59,361 nt of DNA from Mycobacterium sp. (GCA_025965975.1 JAOPVX010000020.1:1-59361), one strand, 5' to 3'; shown: positions 33,323-41,639, counted from the first letter of the stretch. The notes: generated by a model not told the origin, from the letters alone. Numbers and translations: made by a program.

Positions 33323-34459
33323 ATGACCTGTGCCGTAGTGGGAATCGGCCGCACGACGTACTCGCGGAACTCCGGCCGGACCACTCGCGGCATGGCGGTG
33401 GCCGCGTGCAGGGACGCGATCGCCGACGCCGGACTCACCTCCGCCGACATCGATGGCATCTGCACCTACATGGCTAACGACTCCGAGCAGCCCATCAACG
33501 TCGGATGGGCGCTGGGGATCGACGAATTGGCTTGGGCCAACGCCATGTACGGCGGCGGAAACCTCGTTGCCGATCAGATCGCCACGGCGGCCGCCGTCAT
33601 CGAGGCGGGCATGTGCAGGGCGGTGCTGGTGTACCGGTCCCTCAACGGCCGCTCCGGGCACCGCTTCGGCCACGTCGAGGGACCGATGCAGGTTGGGAAC
33701 CACGACCAATTCGACGCCGCGTCGGGGTTCTTGGTTCCCCCACAGTGGATCGCCATGTGGGCGCGTCGGCATCAGCACGAGTACGGCTCAACATGTGAAG
33801 ACCTGGGTCAGATCGCCATCACGCAGCGAGCCCACGCGGCGCCGAACGAGCACGCCCTGCGCCGTGAGGCGCTGAGCATGGATGAGTACCTGGCGGCGCG
33901 CTGGATCAATGAGCCGTTCCGGGTGCTGGACTGCACGTCGGAGGTGGACGGTGCGGTGGCCATCCTGATCACCGGGGAGGACATGGCCCGCGACTGCAAG
34001 CAGCCGCCGACGTGGTTGGTCGGATCGTCGAACTCCCAGGGCGGTTCCGGATGGACCGAGTGGGACGACCCGACCGAGATGTTCTCGCGCACCGCCGGTC
34101 CGAAGATCTGGGAGAACACCGGGCTGACACCGGCCGATATGGACGTGGCGTGCATGTACGACTGCTTCACGTACACCGTGATGGCGACCATGGAGGGGTT
34201 CGGCTTCTGCGAGAAGGGCGAAGTGGGGAAGTTCTTCTCGACGGGGCGTGCCACGTACGGCGGCGACGTGGTGGTCAATCCACATGGCGGCCTGCTGTCC
34301 GAGGGGTACATCCACGGGCTGAACCATCACTACGAGGCGGCGCTGCAACTGCGCCACGCGGCGGGGGTCCGCCAGGTCGATGACGCGCAACTGGCACTCG
34401 TCACCGCGGGTGCGGGTCCTTACGGCGGCGCCAACGTATACAGCAGGGAGAAGCCATGA
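33323..34459 (+). CDS. Thiolase-fold lipid-transfer-type protein (Ltp-like)
   Basis: 378 residues from ATG 33323, 14 bp after the dehydrogenase stop. It has ACMYDCFTYTVM in place of the thiolase NEAF motif and NPHGGLLSEGY near residue 320, matching the Ltp2-type retro-aldolase branch. The partner DUF35 gene overlaps its stop by 4 bp. It would cleave the chain after dehydrogenation and hydration, although no hydratase is in this operon; the MaoC pair at 21.3-22.2 kb could supply it. Confidence 0.82.
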   Translation: MTCAVVGIGRTTYSRNSGRTTRGMAVAACRDAIADAGLTSADIDGICTYMANDSEQPINVGWALGIDELAWANAMYGGGNLVADQIATAAAVIEAGMCRAVLVYRSLNGRSGHRFGHVEGPMQVGNHDQFDAASGFLVPPQWIAMWARRHQHEYGSTCEDLGQIAITQRAHAAPNEHALRREALSMDEYLAARWINEPFRVLDCTSEVDGAVAILITGEDMARDCKQPPTWLVGSSNSQGGSGWTEWDDPTEMFSRTAGPKIWENTGLTPADMDVACMYDCFTYTVMATMEGFGFCEKGEVGKFFSTGRATYGGDVVVNPHGGLLSEGYIHGLNHHYEAALQLRHAAGVRQVDDAQLALVTAGAGPYGGANVYSREKP

Positions 34460-34875
34460 CCAACTCGGTACTGCTGCCTCCAGTTCCGGTCCCCGATCCC
34501 GACACGGCGCCGTACTGGGAAGGATTGAAGAACGGCAAATTGATGCTGAGCCGCTGCGACGACACCGGCAGGTGGATACACCCGCCGCTCGAGCGCAGCC
34601 GGTTCACCGGCGGCCCCGTGCATTTCGAGGAGGTCAGCGGCGAGGGAGCGATCTACAGCTACATCGTTGTGCGGCAGGCGTTGGTGCCGGGGCGGATGCC
34701 GCCGTTCGTCATTGCCCTGGTCGAACTGGCCGAGCAGCCGGGGCTGCGGATCAGCGCCGTCATCGACGCCGACCCCGCGGATGTTCGCATCGGCCAGCGC
34801 GTGGAACTCCGCATCGTCGACCTGGGCGAAAGCGGTTACCGGATCCCCGAATTCGTCATCAAGTATCCGGCTTAG
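34456..34875 (+). CDS. DUF35 OB-fold protein with a degenerate zinc ribbon
   Basis: 139 residues. The OB-fold is normal (SGEGAIYSYIVVRQA onward). The ribbon region reads RCDDTGRWIHPPLERSRF and keeps only one of the four expected cysteines, so zinc is probably not bound. It overlaps the stop of the Ltp-like gene (ATGA), and pairing with it is very likely. The other three DUF35 proteins of the window have intact ribbons. Confidence 0.83.
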   Translation: MTNSVLLPPVPVPDPDTAPYWEGLKNGKLMLSRCDDTGRWIHPPLERSRFTGGPVHFEEVSGEGAIYSYIVVRQALVPGRMPPFVIALVELAEQPGLRISAVIDADPADVRIGQRVELRIVDLGESGYRIPEFVIKYPA

Positions 34876-34884
34876 GAGTCGCAC

Positions 34885-35709
34885 ATGGGCAGAATGGACG
34901 GCCGCGTCGCCTTCATCACCGGAGCGGCGCGGGGACAAGGGCGGTCGCACGCGGTCCGATTGGCCGAGGAGGGCGCCGACATCGTCGGCGTGGACATCTG
35001 CCGCCAGCTCGACGGCGTGCTCTATTCCCTGGCCACGCCCGAGGACCTAGACGAGACGGTGAACCTGGTCGAGAAGACCGGCAGGCGGATGGTCGGGCGC
35101 CACGCCGACGTCCGTGATCGCAAGGCATTGGCCGCCGCGTTCGCCGACGGTGTCGCCGAGTTCGGGCACATCGATACCGTCGTCGCCAATGCGGGCATCC
35201 TGCTGAACCGTGTCGACGAACCCGACCCGGAGGCGGCGTGGGAACTCGGGATCGGCGTGATGCTCACCGGAGTCTGGAACACCATGCAGATCGCCACCGA
35301 CCACATGATCGAGGCGGGTCACGGCGGGGCGATCATCGTGACCAGCTCGATGGCCGGCCTGCGGGCGCTCACCGACGGCACCGGCGGATCCGATGCCTAC
35401 GCCGCCGCCAAGATCGGCGTCACCGGCCTGGTCCGCGCCTACGCGCAACGGTTGGCACCCAACAACATTCGCGTCAACGCGATTGCGCCTACCGGGGTGG
35501 CGACAACGATGATCGTCGACAACCCTGCGTTGTTCGAAGTGATCGAGAAGCACGCGCACCTGGCCAGTGCCTTCAAGAACTCCCTGCCGGTTCAGCTCAT
35601 CGAACCGGGAGATGTCAGCGAGACGGTGTTGTTCCTCGCCGCCAACGACAGCGGGCGGTACTACACCGGCAGCACGCTGATGGTCGACGCAGGCATGAAC
35701 ATCGCCTGA
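34885..35709 (+). CDS. Short-chain dehydrogenase, mycofactocin-coupled type
   Basis: 274 residues. TGAARGQGRSHAVRLAEEGAD at the N-terminus, the characteristic insertion with LATPEDLDETVNLVE, and YAAAKIGVTGL at the active site make it a close relative of the 3925 protein, one in each catabolic island. It would oxidise a secondary alcohol and pass electrons to mycofactocin. It is the last gene of the operon that starts at 30156. Confidence 0.86.
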   Translation: MGRMDGRVAFITGAARGQGRSHAVRLAEEGADIVGVDICRQLDGVLYSLATPEDLDETVNLVEKTGRRMVGRHADVRDRKALAAAFADGVAEFGHIDTVVANAGILLNRVDEPDPEAAWELGIGVMLTGVWNTMQIATDHMIEAGHGGAIIVTSSMAGLRALTDGTGGSDAYAAAKIGVTGLVRAYAQRLAPNNIRVNAIAPTGVATTMIVDNPALFEVIEKHAHLASAFKNSLPVQLIEPGDVSETVLFLAANDSGRYYTGSTLMVDAGMNIA

Positions 35710-35716
35710 TTGTTCT

Positions 35717-35739
35717 TTAGTCAATCAATGGTTGACTAA
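35717..35739. promoter_or_regulatory. Operator TTAGTCAA-N7-TTGACTAA
   Basis: A perfect inverted repeat with 8-bp arms lies between the SDR stop and the next gene, 65 bp before its ATG. It differs from the TGRCAGT operator. The operon it precedes ends with its own TetR gene (37419), the obvious candidate ligand-responsive repressor. Confidence 0.65.
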
Positions 35740-35804
35740 CGCGGTCGGGAGTGGTTACTGTGACCGTCGTCTCACCCGCTCACGGCCAAGCCAGGGGAGT
35801 TCGC

Positions 35805-36536
35805 ATGCACGTCAAGATCGAAAAGGCGGCCGCGTGGCTCGGGCTGGCGATGGTGGGCGGGTTTCTGGTGATGTTCTGGTTCATCGCCGGCCTCATCCCG
35901 CCGATGAACCCCAGCGACAGCGCCCAGCAGACCGCGCAGATCTACGTCGACAAAGACTGGCGCATCCGCATCGGACTTGCCCTGATGATCCTGTTCGCAT
36001 GGCTTTTCGCGCCGTTCTTCGCGCTGCTGTCCCGCCAAGTTCGACGGATCGAGGGCTACTGGGGTGTCATGTCGCTCACCCAGGTGATGTTGAGCGTGAC
36101 ATTCCCGTTCGGGTTCTCACTGTGCGCACTGTTCGCCGTCGCCGCCGCGTACCGCCCCGAGCGCAACCCCGACGTGACACAGGCGCTCAACGACATGTTC
36201 TGGTTCATCTTCGTCGGACTGGTCGGCCCGCTCATCACGCAGGTGGTCATCCTCGCTTTCTGTGTCTTCATCGACAAGCGAGAGGTGCCGAGCTTCCCGC
36301 GCTGGTTCGGCTACTTCAACATCTGGTACGCGATCCTCGGAGTGCCTGGATGTGCGATCTATCTGTTCAAGACCGGCCCCCTGGCGTGGAACGGGCTGTT
36401 CGCCTTCTGGATTCCGCTGACGGTGTTCACGATCTGGATGATTGTGACGACGGTGATGCTCGTCAAGGCGGTCGATGTCGAGGCCGCCGAACGCGAAGCG
36501 AATGCCGCCGAGCGCGTGTGGGAACCGGCGGCGTGA
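35805..36536 (+). CDS. Integral membrane protein of unknown function
   Basis: 243 residues from ATG 35805, preceded by AGGGGAG. Six or so hydrophobic segments are visible, for example LGLAMVGGFLVMFWFIAGL near the start and FAFWIPLTVFTIWMIVTTVM near the end. A loop DSAQQTAQIYVDKDWRIRIG lies after the first. I know similar proteins only as conserved actinobacterial membrane proteins. Its position before orphan oxidase subunits III and IV suggests a role in a membrane redox complex. The stop overlaps the next start. Confidence 0.7.
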   Translation: MHVKIEKAAAWLGLAMVGGFLVMFWFIAGLIPPMNPSDSAQQTAQIYVDKDWRIRIGLALMILFAWLFAPFFALLSRQVRRIEGYWGVMSLTQVMLSVTFPFGFSLCALFAVAAAYRPERNPDVTQALNDMFWFIFVGLVGPLITQVVILAFCVFIDKREVPSFPRWFGYFNIWYAILGVPGCAIYLFKTGPLAWNGLFAFWIPLTVFTIWMIVTTVMLVKAVDVEAAEREANAAERVWEPAA

Positions 36537-37150
36537 GTCAGGCGGCCGCCCGGCTGGCCGCCAAACCGGGCCGGGCACCGCAGGGCAACTCGGGCGATCG
36601 CCACGTTCCCGGCGAGCCGGGAGTGTGGATCCTCCTGTTCGGCGACATGCTCGTGTTCGGCGTGTTTTTCGCGACGTTCATGTACCAGCGGTCGCTGGCG
36701 CCCGTGCTGTTCGACGAGTCACGCCAGACACTGAGTATCGGTATCGGCCTTGCGAATACGTTGATCCTGCTGACGAGTTCGCTGTTCGTCGTCACGGCGA
36801 TCCGCGCCATCCGCCCTTCACAACGTCTGGCGGCCCGATGGCTTCTGGTCGGCGCGCTTGCGTGCGGGCTGGCGTTCGTCGGCCTCAAGGTCGTCGAATA
36901 CACCGCCAAGGTCAACGAGGGCCACACTCCCAACCAGAACGCCTTCTACCTGTACTACTTCATCCTCACCGGCCTGCACCTGTTCCACGTATTCATCGGA
37001 ATCGTCGTCCTGGTCCTGCTTTTGACTCAGGCGGGCAAACCTGACCTCAGTGTCAACAGGATGGCCTTCGTCGAGGGCGGCGCATGTTTCTGGCACCTCG
37101 TTGACCTGCTCTGGATCGTCTTGTTCCCGCTCCTCTACCTGGTGAGTTGA
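36533..37150 (+). CDS. Heme-copper oxidase subunit III-like protein (NorE/CtaE type)
   Basis: 205 residues from a GTG that overlaps the upstream stop. About five membrane segments and the motifs WILLFGDMLVFGVFF, LTGLHLFHVFIGI and FWHLVDLLWIVLF are those of oxidase subunit III/NorE proteins. No catalytic subunit I or CuA subunit is encoded nearby. It may attach to a housekeeping oxidase or take part in a dedicated electron-transfer complex for this island. Confidence 0.87.
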   Translation: MSQAAARLAAKPGRAPQGNSGDRHVPGEPGVWILLFGDMLVFGVFFATFMYQRSLAPVLFDESRQTLSIGIGLANTLILLTSSLFVVTAIRAIRPSQRLAARWLLVGALACGLAFVGLKVVEYTAKVNEGHTPNQNAFYLYYFILTGLHLFHVFIGIVVLVLLLTQAGKPDLSVNRMAFVEGGACFWHLVDLLWIVLFPLLYLVS

Positions 37151-37152
37151 CC

Positions 37153-37419
37153 ATGACGCTTTCGCTATTTCGTGCGCGATCCACGGTGGTGTGGGTCGTT
37201 CTCATCGTCGCCACCATCGTGTCGTGGGCGGTGGGCTCCGAGCATGGGACCGGCTCGGCCATCGCCGTCGTCGTCCTGGGGGTCGCCGTGTTCAAGGTCC
37301 GCTACGTCGGCCTCGACTTCATGGAGCTTAGGCAGGCGCCGCTGCTGCTACGCGGAATGTTCGAGTGTTACTGCGTCGTGCTGTGGTGCGTGCTGGCCGG
37401 CATGTATCTGTGGCTGTGA
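37153..37419 (+). CDS. Prokaryotic cytochrome c oxidase subunit IV-like protein
   Basis: 88 residues from ATG 37153; a TTG two codons upstream overlaps the previous stop and is also possible. Three hydrophobic segments around FKVRYVGLDFMELRQAP match the small COX4-type subunit found next to NorE/subunit III proteins. Its TGA stop overlaps the ATG of the TetR gene. Confidence 0.78.
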   Translation: MTLSLFRARSTVVWVVLIVATIVSWAVGSEHGTGSAIAVVVLGVAVFKVRYVGLDFMELRQAPLLLRGMFECYCVVLWCVLAGMYLWL

Positions 37420-38048
37420 TGACGGCACGCGAGGGCAAGCGGGTCCGGCGTGGCAGTGCCCCGGGATTGATTCACGAGGCTGCCAGGGAGGTCTTCGCCG
37501 AACAGGGATACGGTGCCACGACGCGCGAGATCGCCTCGCGCGCCGGGGTATCGCACGATCTGATCTTTCGCTACTTCGACAGCAAGGAGAAGCTGTTCTT
37601 CGACGCCGTCGTCACCCCACTGCTGGACGCCGTCGACGAGATGCACCAAGGGTGGCTCGACCACCCGAACCTGCGAACCATGAGTGCCGACCAGCTGGTC
37701 GGGCGGTTCACCGCCGGCTTCTACGAATTCATGTCGACGAATCAATCCATTGCTCGTGCGATGGTGCACCTGTTCGCCGGAGGCTCCACCGAAGGGGAAC
37801 TCGAGCGGCTGCGTGAACGCATCAGTGAGACGTTGGCGCCCATGATCGCGCCCGTCGATGCCTATCTCACGAGTGAAGGGCTGCGACACTCGTCGCCGGC
37901 ATTGCAGCTACGTCTGATGATGTTGTTCGTCGGTGTGGCGGCCACCTTCCTGCGGAGCACCTACCGCACCGATGACGACGTACCCGGTTCCGAGGAGATC
38001 GTCGACGAGTTGTCCCGCTTCATGTCAAACGGACTGCGCGACAGCTAA
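37419..38048 (+). CDS. TetR-family repressor of the oxidase-subunit operon
   Basis: 209 residues from the ATG overlapping the previous stop (TGATG). The helix-turn-helix is TTREIASRAGVSHDLIFRYF at about residues 33-52. As the last gene of the operon behind the TTAGTCAA palindrome it is likely autoregulated. The inducer is unknown. Confidence 0.87.
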   Translation: MTAREGKRVRRGSAPGLIHEAAREVFAEQGYGATTREIASRAGVSHDLIFRYFDSKEKLFFDAVVTPLLDAVDEMHQGWLDHPNLRTMSADQLVGRFTAGFYEFMSTNQSIARAMVHLFAGGSTEGELERLRERISETLAPMIAPVDAYLTSEGLRHSSPALQLRLMMLFVGVAATFLRSTYRTDDDVPGSEEIVDELSRFMSNGLRDS

Positions 38049-38062
38049 ACAGCGGCCGTGGC

Positions 38063-39181
38063 TTAGCGCAACAGCGTGTCGGTGCCGAGGTCCGAATAGG
38101 CCTCGGCAAACCGTCCCATGACGGCGCTCACGACCTCGACCGAATACATCTGCTCCGGCGCGATGGCCCACATGCAGAATCCCCATGCCGGGCTCTGCCG
38201 GTATGCGGTCCACATCTGCTCGCGGTCGGGCGCCGACGCGACACCGGTGTCGAGCAGTCGGCCGCGGTAGTCGTCAAGGAGTTCACGTTCATGGTCGCGG
38301 CGATCGTCGGGGGGTAGTGCAGCGATCAGCGCGTAGCCGACGTCGTGCGACCACGAACCGCGCCGAATCAATTGCCAGTCAAGGACACCCATGCGGCCGT
38401 CGGGCAGCATGTAGGTGTTGCGCGGATGTGGATCGCCGTGCAACACGGTGATCGGTTCGCGCGACACCCGCTCCTGCAGGCTCCAGAATGACGCTTCGAT
38501 CCCGTCCATGTCGGTGCCGGTGGCATCGAGTAATGCCGTCTTGTAAGGCGCCTCGACGAGCGTGCGGATGATCGCGAAGCCGTTGGCACGCAGGAACTCT
38601 GCGAACCCGCCCGTGACCGGATGCTGGAGCCAGGACAGGTCGCCGCCGTCATCCAGTCGCGGGCTGCCCCAGTACGCGGAGTGCACCCGGCCCAACGTTG
38701 TCAACAACTCATCGACCTGCTCGACCGAAAGGCCCTCCACCGCATCGGGAACCTCCGCTCCGCGCAGCGTGATGTCCTCACCGAGGATGAGAAACTGCGC
38801 AGGACCGTCCAGATGGTCGGCGAAATAGGTCGTCATGGTCTCAACGTCGAGGTCCGCGCGGAGGTCGCGGTAGAACCTCGTCTCGTCGTCGTACAGCACC
38901 GTCCCGCCGCCACCTTCGGACAGCGAGACATCGAATTCCTCCGGCAGGTCGTGCACCGTGCTCAACTGAGTCTTGACGAAGAGCCGCCGCGGCAGTGCGG
39001 TGTCAGGGTCGGCATAGTCGACATCGAGGTGCAGGTGCGAGGTGGTGCCCTGCCAGGTGCGGCGCACCGTGACACCGGTGACGGTCGCGCCCGGGTCGTG
39101 GCGGCGAAGCAACGACGTCAACACCTCGGGCGTCACGTCGTCGGCGGAGCGCAGCGGAACGGGCAGGGCTTGGCTGGTCAT
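38063..39181 (-). CDS. APH/choline-kinase-type phosphotransferase
   Basis: 372 residues from ATG 39181; the longer frame would run to the edge of the operator. The kinase catalytic loop LHGDPHPRN and the metal-binding LDWQ (in place of DFG) are present, with the nucleotide-binding strand RRLFVKTQL earlier. Family members phosphorylate small alcohols, sugars, antibiotics or, in some actinobacterial catabolic clusters, hydroxyl groups of lipids. Operator site 5 lies 30 bp upstream. It is convergent with the oxidase-operon TetR gene. Confidence 0.88.
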   Translation of the reverse strand: MTSQALPVPLRSADDVTPEVLTSLLRRHDPGATVTGVTVRRTWQGTTSHLHLDVDYADPDTALPRRLFVKTQLSTVHDLPEEFDVSLSEGGGGTVLYDDETRFYRDLRADLDVETMTTYFADHLDGPAQFLILGEDITLRGAEVPDAVEGLSVEQVDELLTTLGRVHSAYWGSPRLDDGGDLSWLQHPVTGGFAEFLRANGFAIIRTLVEAPYKTALLDATGTDMDGIEASFWSLQERVSREPITVLHGDPHPRNTYMLPDGRMGVLDWQLIRRGSWSHDVGYALIAALPPDDRRDHERELLDDYRGRLLDTGVASAPDREQMWTAYRQSPAWGFCMWAIAPEQMYSVEVVSAVMGRFAEAYSDLGTDTLLR

Positions 39182-39211
39182 GTGTGCATCCTCGTCGACG
39201 AATTCCAATTA

Positions 39212-39227
39212 TGACAGTCGACTGTCA
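39212..39227. promoter_or_regulatory. TGRCAGT-NN-ACTGYCA operator, site 5
   Basis: TGACAGTCGACTGTCA is a fully symmetric palindrome with 7-bp arms and a CG spacer, 30 bp before the phosphotransferase gene. It is identical to sites 2 and 4 outside the spacer. Confidence 0.7.
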
Positions 39228-39258
39228 CACTATCAGCGATACGTGCCGGATTGTCCTG

Positions 39259-39714
39259 TTACGCCGCCACTGGACGGAACAAAGGAAGCCACACCCGGCT
39301 CTCCTCTTCACCCGACATCGCCGTCCAGTCTTCGAAGAAGACCTCGACCGGCAAGCCGACGTGGATGTCATCGGCCGACACATCGACGACATTGGTGATG
39401 AGCCGAACGTCGGGCTCGTCGGCGAGCTCCACCATCGCAACGATGTAGGGAGGGTCGAGCCCGGGTATCCACGGCTGCCGATTGACGGTGTATGCGGCAA
39501 CGGTGGCCCTGCCGGACACCGGCTCCGGTGCGACGTCGGTGCTTCTGCAGCGCCAGCACGCCGGGCCCGGTGGATGAAAAAAGTGTCCGCAACCGTGACA
39601 GCGATTGATCAGCAACTCCCCGTTGCGCCCGCCCGTCCAGAAGGCCGTCGACTCGGGTGTCGGGCTGGGCACCAACCGGGTCTGGGGTCTGCGATATGCG
39701 GAATCGGTCGTCAT
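39259..39714 (-). CDS. DUF35 OB-fold/zinc-ribbon protein
   Basis: 151 residues. An intact ribbon, CHGCGHFFHPPGPACWRC at about residues 39-56, precedes the OB-fold (SGRATVAAYTVNRQP). The gene follows the SDR gene by 3 bp on the same strand, and no Ltp gene adjoins it. Its partner is probably one of the Ltp-like proteins of this island, perhaps that at 33323, whose own DUF35 has lost the ribbon. Confidence 0.85.
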   Translation of the reverse strand: MTTDSAYRRPQTRLVPSPTPESTAFWTGGRNGELLINRCHGCGHFFHPPGPACWRCRSTDVAPEPVSGRATVAAYTVNRQPWIPGLDPPYIVAMVELADEPDVRLITNVVDVSADDIHVGLPVEVFFEDWTAMSGEEESRVWLPLFRPVAA

Positions 39715-39717
39715 GAG

Positions 39718-40533
39718 CTAGGTCTCCTGCCAGTTACAGCCGGTCAGTTCCGCGGATACGTCCCAAAGTCTGCGAGCGCTTTCCGGATCGCGCGCTATGG
39801 CGACGAGCTTTGTCGGTTTCGGTTTACCCCACTGGTGCAGCGGCCCACGGGGCGCTATGTAGGTCCCACTGGGAAGCCCGGTGGTGACCGCTTGAATGCT
39901 CGACCGTGCACCATCGGCCGGGCTCTGGGCGATGCGAGGCGACAGCGCGCGGCCTGCCCACTGCAACAGACCGGAACCGTCGCGGGTGATGTCGGTCGCC
40001 GTCATCCCGGGATCGGACGCGTACGCGGCCCGACCGCGCCGGGCCAGCTCCTGCACGAAGAGCATGTTCGCCAGCTTGGACTCGCCGTACGCAGACCACG
40101 GGTGGTAGCGGCGCCGGTGCCAGTTCAGGTCATCGAAGTGAATGCGGGCGAGCGCGTAGTTGCTGCTGGCCACGACGACGATCCGGTCGCGGATCCGGTC
40201 ACCGAGCAGGCATGTCAGGGCGAAATGGCCGAGGTGATTGGTGCCCATGTGGGCCTCGAAACCGTCGGCGGTCCGGGTCAGCGGCAGACCGAGAATGCCT
40301 GCGTTGTTGACCAGGACATCGACGTAGTCCACCGACTCGGCGAACTTGCGGACGCTGGCCAGGTCAGCGAGGTCCAATTCGGCCACCTCGATGTTGCCGC
40401 TCATCGATGCGGCGGCTTGATGTGCCTTGCTCAGTGTTCGGCACGCGATCACCACATCGTGGCCCGAGGAGGCCAGCGCCGTCGCCGTCGCCCTACCCAC
40501 CCCGCTGTTTCCGCCCGTGACGATGATCCGCAC
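39718..40533 (-). CDS. Short-chain dehydrogenase (retinol dehydrogenase-like)
   Basis: 271 residues from GTG 40533, chosen because AAAGGAGG lies about 10 bp upstream; two upstream ATGs are inside a 15-bp direct repeat. TGGNSGVGRAT, NNAGILGLP, HLGHFALT and the active site YGESKLAN are those of retinol/protochlorophyllide-type SDRs, which act on hydrophobic alcohols and ketones. Operator site 6 is 50 bp upstream. The DUF35 gene follows. Confidence 0.86.
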   Translation of the reverse strand: MRIIVTGGNSGVGRATATALASSGHDVVIACRTLSKAHQAAASMSGNIEVAELDLADLASVRKFAESVDYVDVLVNNAGILGLPLTRTADGFEAHMGTNHLGHFALTCLLGDRIRDRIVVVASSNYALARIHFDDLNWHRRRYHPWSAYGESKLANMLFVQELARRGRAAYASDPGMTATDITRDGSGLLQWAGRALSPRIAQSPADGARSSIQAVTTGLPSGTYIAPRGPLHQWGKPKPTKLVAIARDPESARRLWDVSAELTGCNWQET

Positions 40534-40550
40534 GCCCGTCCGGCCTCCTT

Positions 40551-40580
40551 TTGGTGTCTGACGCATTGGCGTCTGACGCA
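40551..40580. repeat. Two 15-bp direct repeats
   Basis: TTGGTGTCTGACGCA (40551-40565) is followed at once by TTGGCGTCTGACGCA (40566-40580), one mismatch. The pair sits between the SDR ribosome site and operator site 6. It creates the false N-terminal repeat MRQTPMRQTP in the longer frame. Confidence 0.75.
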
Positions 40581-40583
40581 CTC

Positions 40584-40599
40584 AAACAGTAAACTGTTT
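40584..40599. promoter_or_regulatory. Divergent ACAGT-NN-ACTGT palindrome, operator site 6
   Basis: AAACAGTAAACTGTTT is a perfect palindrome with 7-bp arms. The inner ACAGT-NN-ACTGT core equals the other sites while the outer bases differ (AA/TT in place of TG/CA). It lies 50 bp before the SDR start, at the same distance as the other sites. Confidence 0.5.
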
Positions 40600-40934
40600 A
40601 TCGCTTTGGTCGAAATATGTTAGGGGTATGTTGGCGACGCCGAGGGATGTGCTGGGATCTCGTCCGTGTCGCAAAGCCAATGGGCCTACTTCGACAGGCA
40701 ACCACCAGCCGCCCTCTGGGCAAATGCTCACCAATTCCAGATGGGATGCTGTCCGACCAGGTCAGCTGGGTTTGTGAAGCGGGATTACTATCCGCCCAGC
40801 AAGCTCCTGAGCCGGATATGGCGGCGCGACAAGCCGCAGCCGCTGATTATGGCCCGGCTCTAGGCACGTACTTTGGACCCGACGAGCGTGCACACACAAG
40901 CCAACCAAGCCCGAAGTGCCACAGAGGAGCAAAC
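40600..40934. other. Intergenic stretch before the Mce-associated genes
   Basis: About 335 bp without a gene. The reading frame of the next gene stays open upstream to 40617, but the extension (Cys/Trp/Arg-rich, no homology pattern) lacks a good start. The clear GAGGAGC site before 40935 argues against it. No palindrome or repeat was noticed here. Confidence 0.5.
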
Positions 40935-41639
40935 ATGGCAGACGATGCTGCCTCCCCCGAAGGGGAACTGAGCAAGTCGACGGCCACCGAGGAGACGTCG
41001 AGCGCCGCCGAACCGGATTCTGGCGGTAGCGAGACCGCCGAGGTCGCCGAGACCGAAAAGGCGGCGGACGGTGACGAGGACAGCGCCGACTACGACGAGG
41101 AAGCCGACGAGGAAGCCCCCGACGAGGAAACCGCGCCCGCCAAGCCGCGGATGTCGCACCTGCGGTTGGCGACGCTCGCCGGACTGGTCGTGGTGGTGGC
41201 GCTCGCCGGTCTGACCGGCTGGCTGGGGTTCCGCACCTACCAGTCGCATCAGGCCGATCAACAACGCAAGCTCTTCCTCCAGGTCGGCAGGCAGGGCGCG
41301 CTGAACCTGACCACGATCGACTGGCAGCAGGCCGACGCGAACGTGCAGCGCATTCTGGACTCCGCGACCGGAACCTTCTATGACGACTTCCAGAAGCGTT
41401 CGCAGCCGTTCATCGAAGTCGTTAAGCAGGCGCACTCCAAGTCGGTCGGCAGCATCGCGGAGGCGGGGTTGGAGCCAAACTCCATCACCGACAACGGGGC
41501 ACAAGTGTTGGTCGCGGTGACGGTCAAGACCTCGAACGCGGGTGCACCCGACCAGCAGCCGCGCTCCTGGCGGATGCGGATCTCAGTACAGAAGGTCGGC
41601 GACGAGGCGAAGGTGAACAACGTGGAGTTCGTCCCGTGA
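40935..41639 (+). CDS. Mce-associated membrane protein (Mas/Omam type)
   Basis: 234 residues from ATG 40935 with GAGGAGC upstream. An acidic, disordered N-terminus rich in Glu, Asp and Ala (about 1-70) is followed by one membrane helix (LATLAGLVVVVALAGLTGWLGF) and an extracytoplasmic domain typical of Mce-associated proteins. Those proteins stabilise Mce lipid-import complexes. Here no yrbE or mce gene is present, so this is an orphan like OmamA/OmamB of M. tuberculosis. Its stop overlaps the GTG of its paralogue. Confidence 0.85.
   Translation: MADDAASPEGELSKSTATEETSSAAEPDSGGSETAEVAETEKAADGDEDSADYDEEADEEAPDEETAPAKPRMSHLRLATLAGLVVVVALAGLTGWLGFRTYQSHQADQQRKLFLQVGRQGALNLTTIDWQQADANVQRILDSATGTFYDDFQKRSQPFIEVVKQAHSKSVGSIAEAGLEPNSITDNGAQVLVAVTVKTSNAGAPDQQPRSWRMRISVQKVGDEAKVNNVEFVP

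Noticed and set aside
40617-40934. N-terminal extension of the first Mce-associated protein
   Set aside because: The residues are Cys/Trp/Arg-rich and unlike the family; a clear ribosome site precedes ATG 40935.
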